From the NCBI GenBank assembly GCA_963922205.1, contig CAWUHX010000141.1, forward strand, positions 620,001-684,000: DNA of 64,000 nt. The letters run 5' to 3'. A model generated the notes under the pieces. It ran no database searches. It had not been told where the DNA came from and worked only from the letters and a program-made list of their open reading frames with translations. Numbering within the stretch: the stretch's first letter is position 1; each line of letters begins with the position of its first letter. Of this stretch, positions 63,896 through 64,000 are shown in pieces. This DNA is from Romanomermis culicivorax (lineage: Eukaryota; Nematoda; Enoplea; Mermithida; Mermithidae). The position numbers were made by a program, and so were the translations under genes.

Positions 63896-64000
63896 CCGTC
63901 TATGCTGGTCGCATCTAGGAGGCATCCAGAACGCGCGTGGGATGCACCCAGGATGCGAAAAGCACACTATACTGACAATAAAATTGACAGGCCATGTGCT
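63896..64000. other. Unassigned right edge
   Basis: No polymerase similarity could be followed past 63890. It contains GGATGCACCCAGGATGCGA-type short repeats (GCATCT/GCATCC). It may be a truncation junction or simply too diverged. Confidence 0.4.

Larger units (their letters stand above)
54440..64000. mobile_element. Polinton/Maverick element 3, diverged and incomplete in window
   Basis: Gene order matches element 2 from TBP-like to integrase at roughly 50-70 percent protein identity by eye, then an N-terminal polymerase region starts at 62890 and runs off the window. Almost every frame is interrupted. The left terminal repeat was not found: the leftmost coding remnant begins near 54440. It is an older insertion than element 2, not a recent duplicate. 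Confidence 0.9.

Overview
This window is repeat-dense, AT-rich animal nuclear DNA. It resembles an invertebrate, but I cannot name the species. No ordinary host gene could be supported. Nearly everything recognisable is mobile: three Polinton/Maverick (adintovirus-like) elements, a Penelope-like retroelement, a decayed Ty3/gypsy element, two hAT-like non-autonomous transposons, foldback elements, tRNA-derived SINEs and satellites. That mixture, the 6-bp Polinton target duplication and the GIY-YIG Penelope element all point to a metazoan genome.

Layout. 1-2868: flank, including a repeat that recurs at 17930-19110. 2869-7191: element 1, the left 4.3 kb of a Polinton, cut off on its right. 7192-17929: minisatellite, a broken gypsy element (about 10900-15521) and an inverted-repeat element. 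19111-33255: element 2, a complete 14,145-bp Polinton with 72-bp terminal inverted repeats and a perfect GTCATT target duplication. 33682-36979: a Penelope-like element between two inverted arms. 37000-54400: SINEs, tandem repeats, two hAT-like elements with 8-bp duplications, a 98-bp satellite and a 1.6-kb foldback. 54440-64000: element 3, a diverged and decayed Polinton that runs off the window.

The Polintons share one plan. A leftward block encodes a TATA-binding-protein (TBP) homologue, a penton-like protein, an adenain-type protease, a double-jelly-roll major capsid protein, a pX-like protein, two conserved unknowns, a packaging ATPase, small zinc-binding and membrane proteins, and a DDE integrase with chromodomain. 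A rightward block carries protein-primed type DNA polymerase B. In element 2 the capsid genes are open, while polymerase, integrase and ATPase are broken. In element 3 almost every gene is broken except the TBP homologue.

The most interesting system is transcriptional. The TBP-like protein keeps most of the DNA-intercalating phenylalanines and the TFIIB-facing stirrup. Nearly every gene in both elements is preceded, mostly 25-60 bp before its start, by an extended TATA box of the form AAAAGGTATAAAAG. At several junctions the TAA inside that box is also the stop codon of the preceding gene. I infer a self-contained promoter regulon read by an element-encoded TBP; I am not aware of a description of this and could not search for one.
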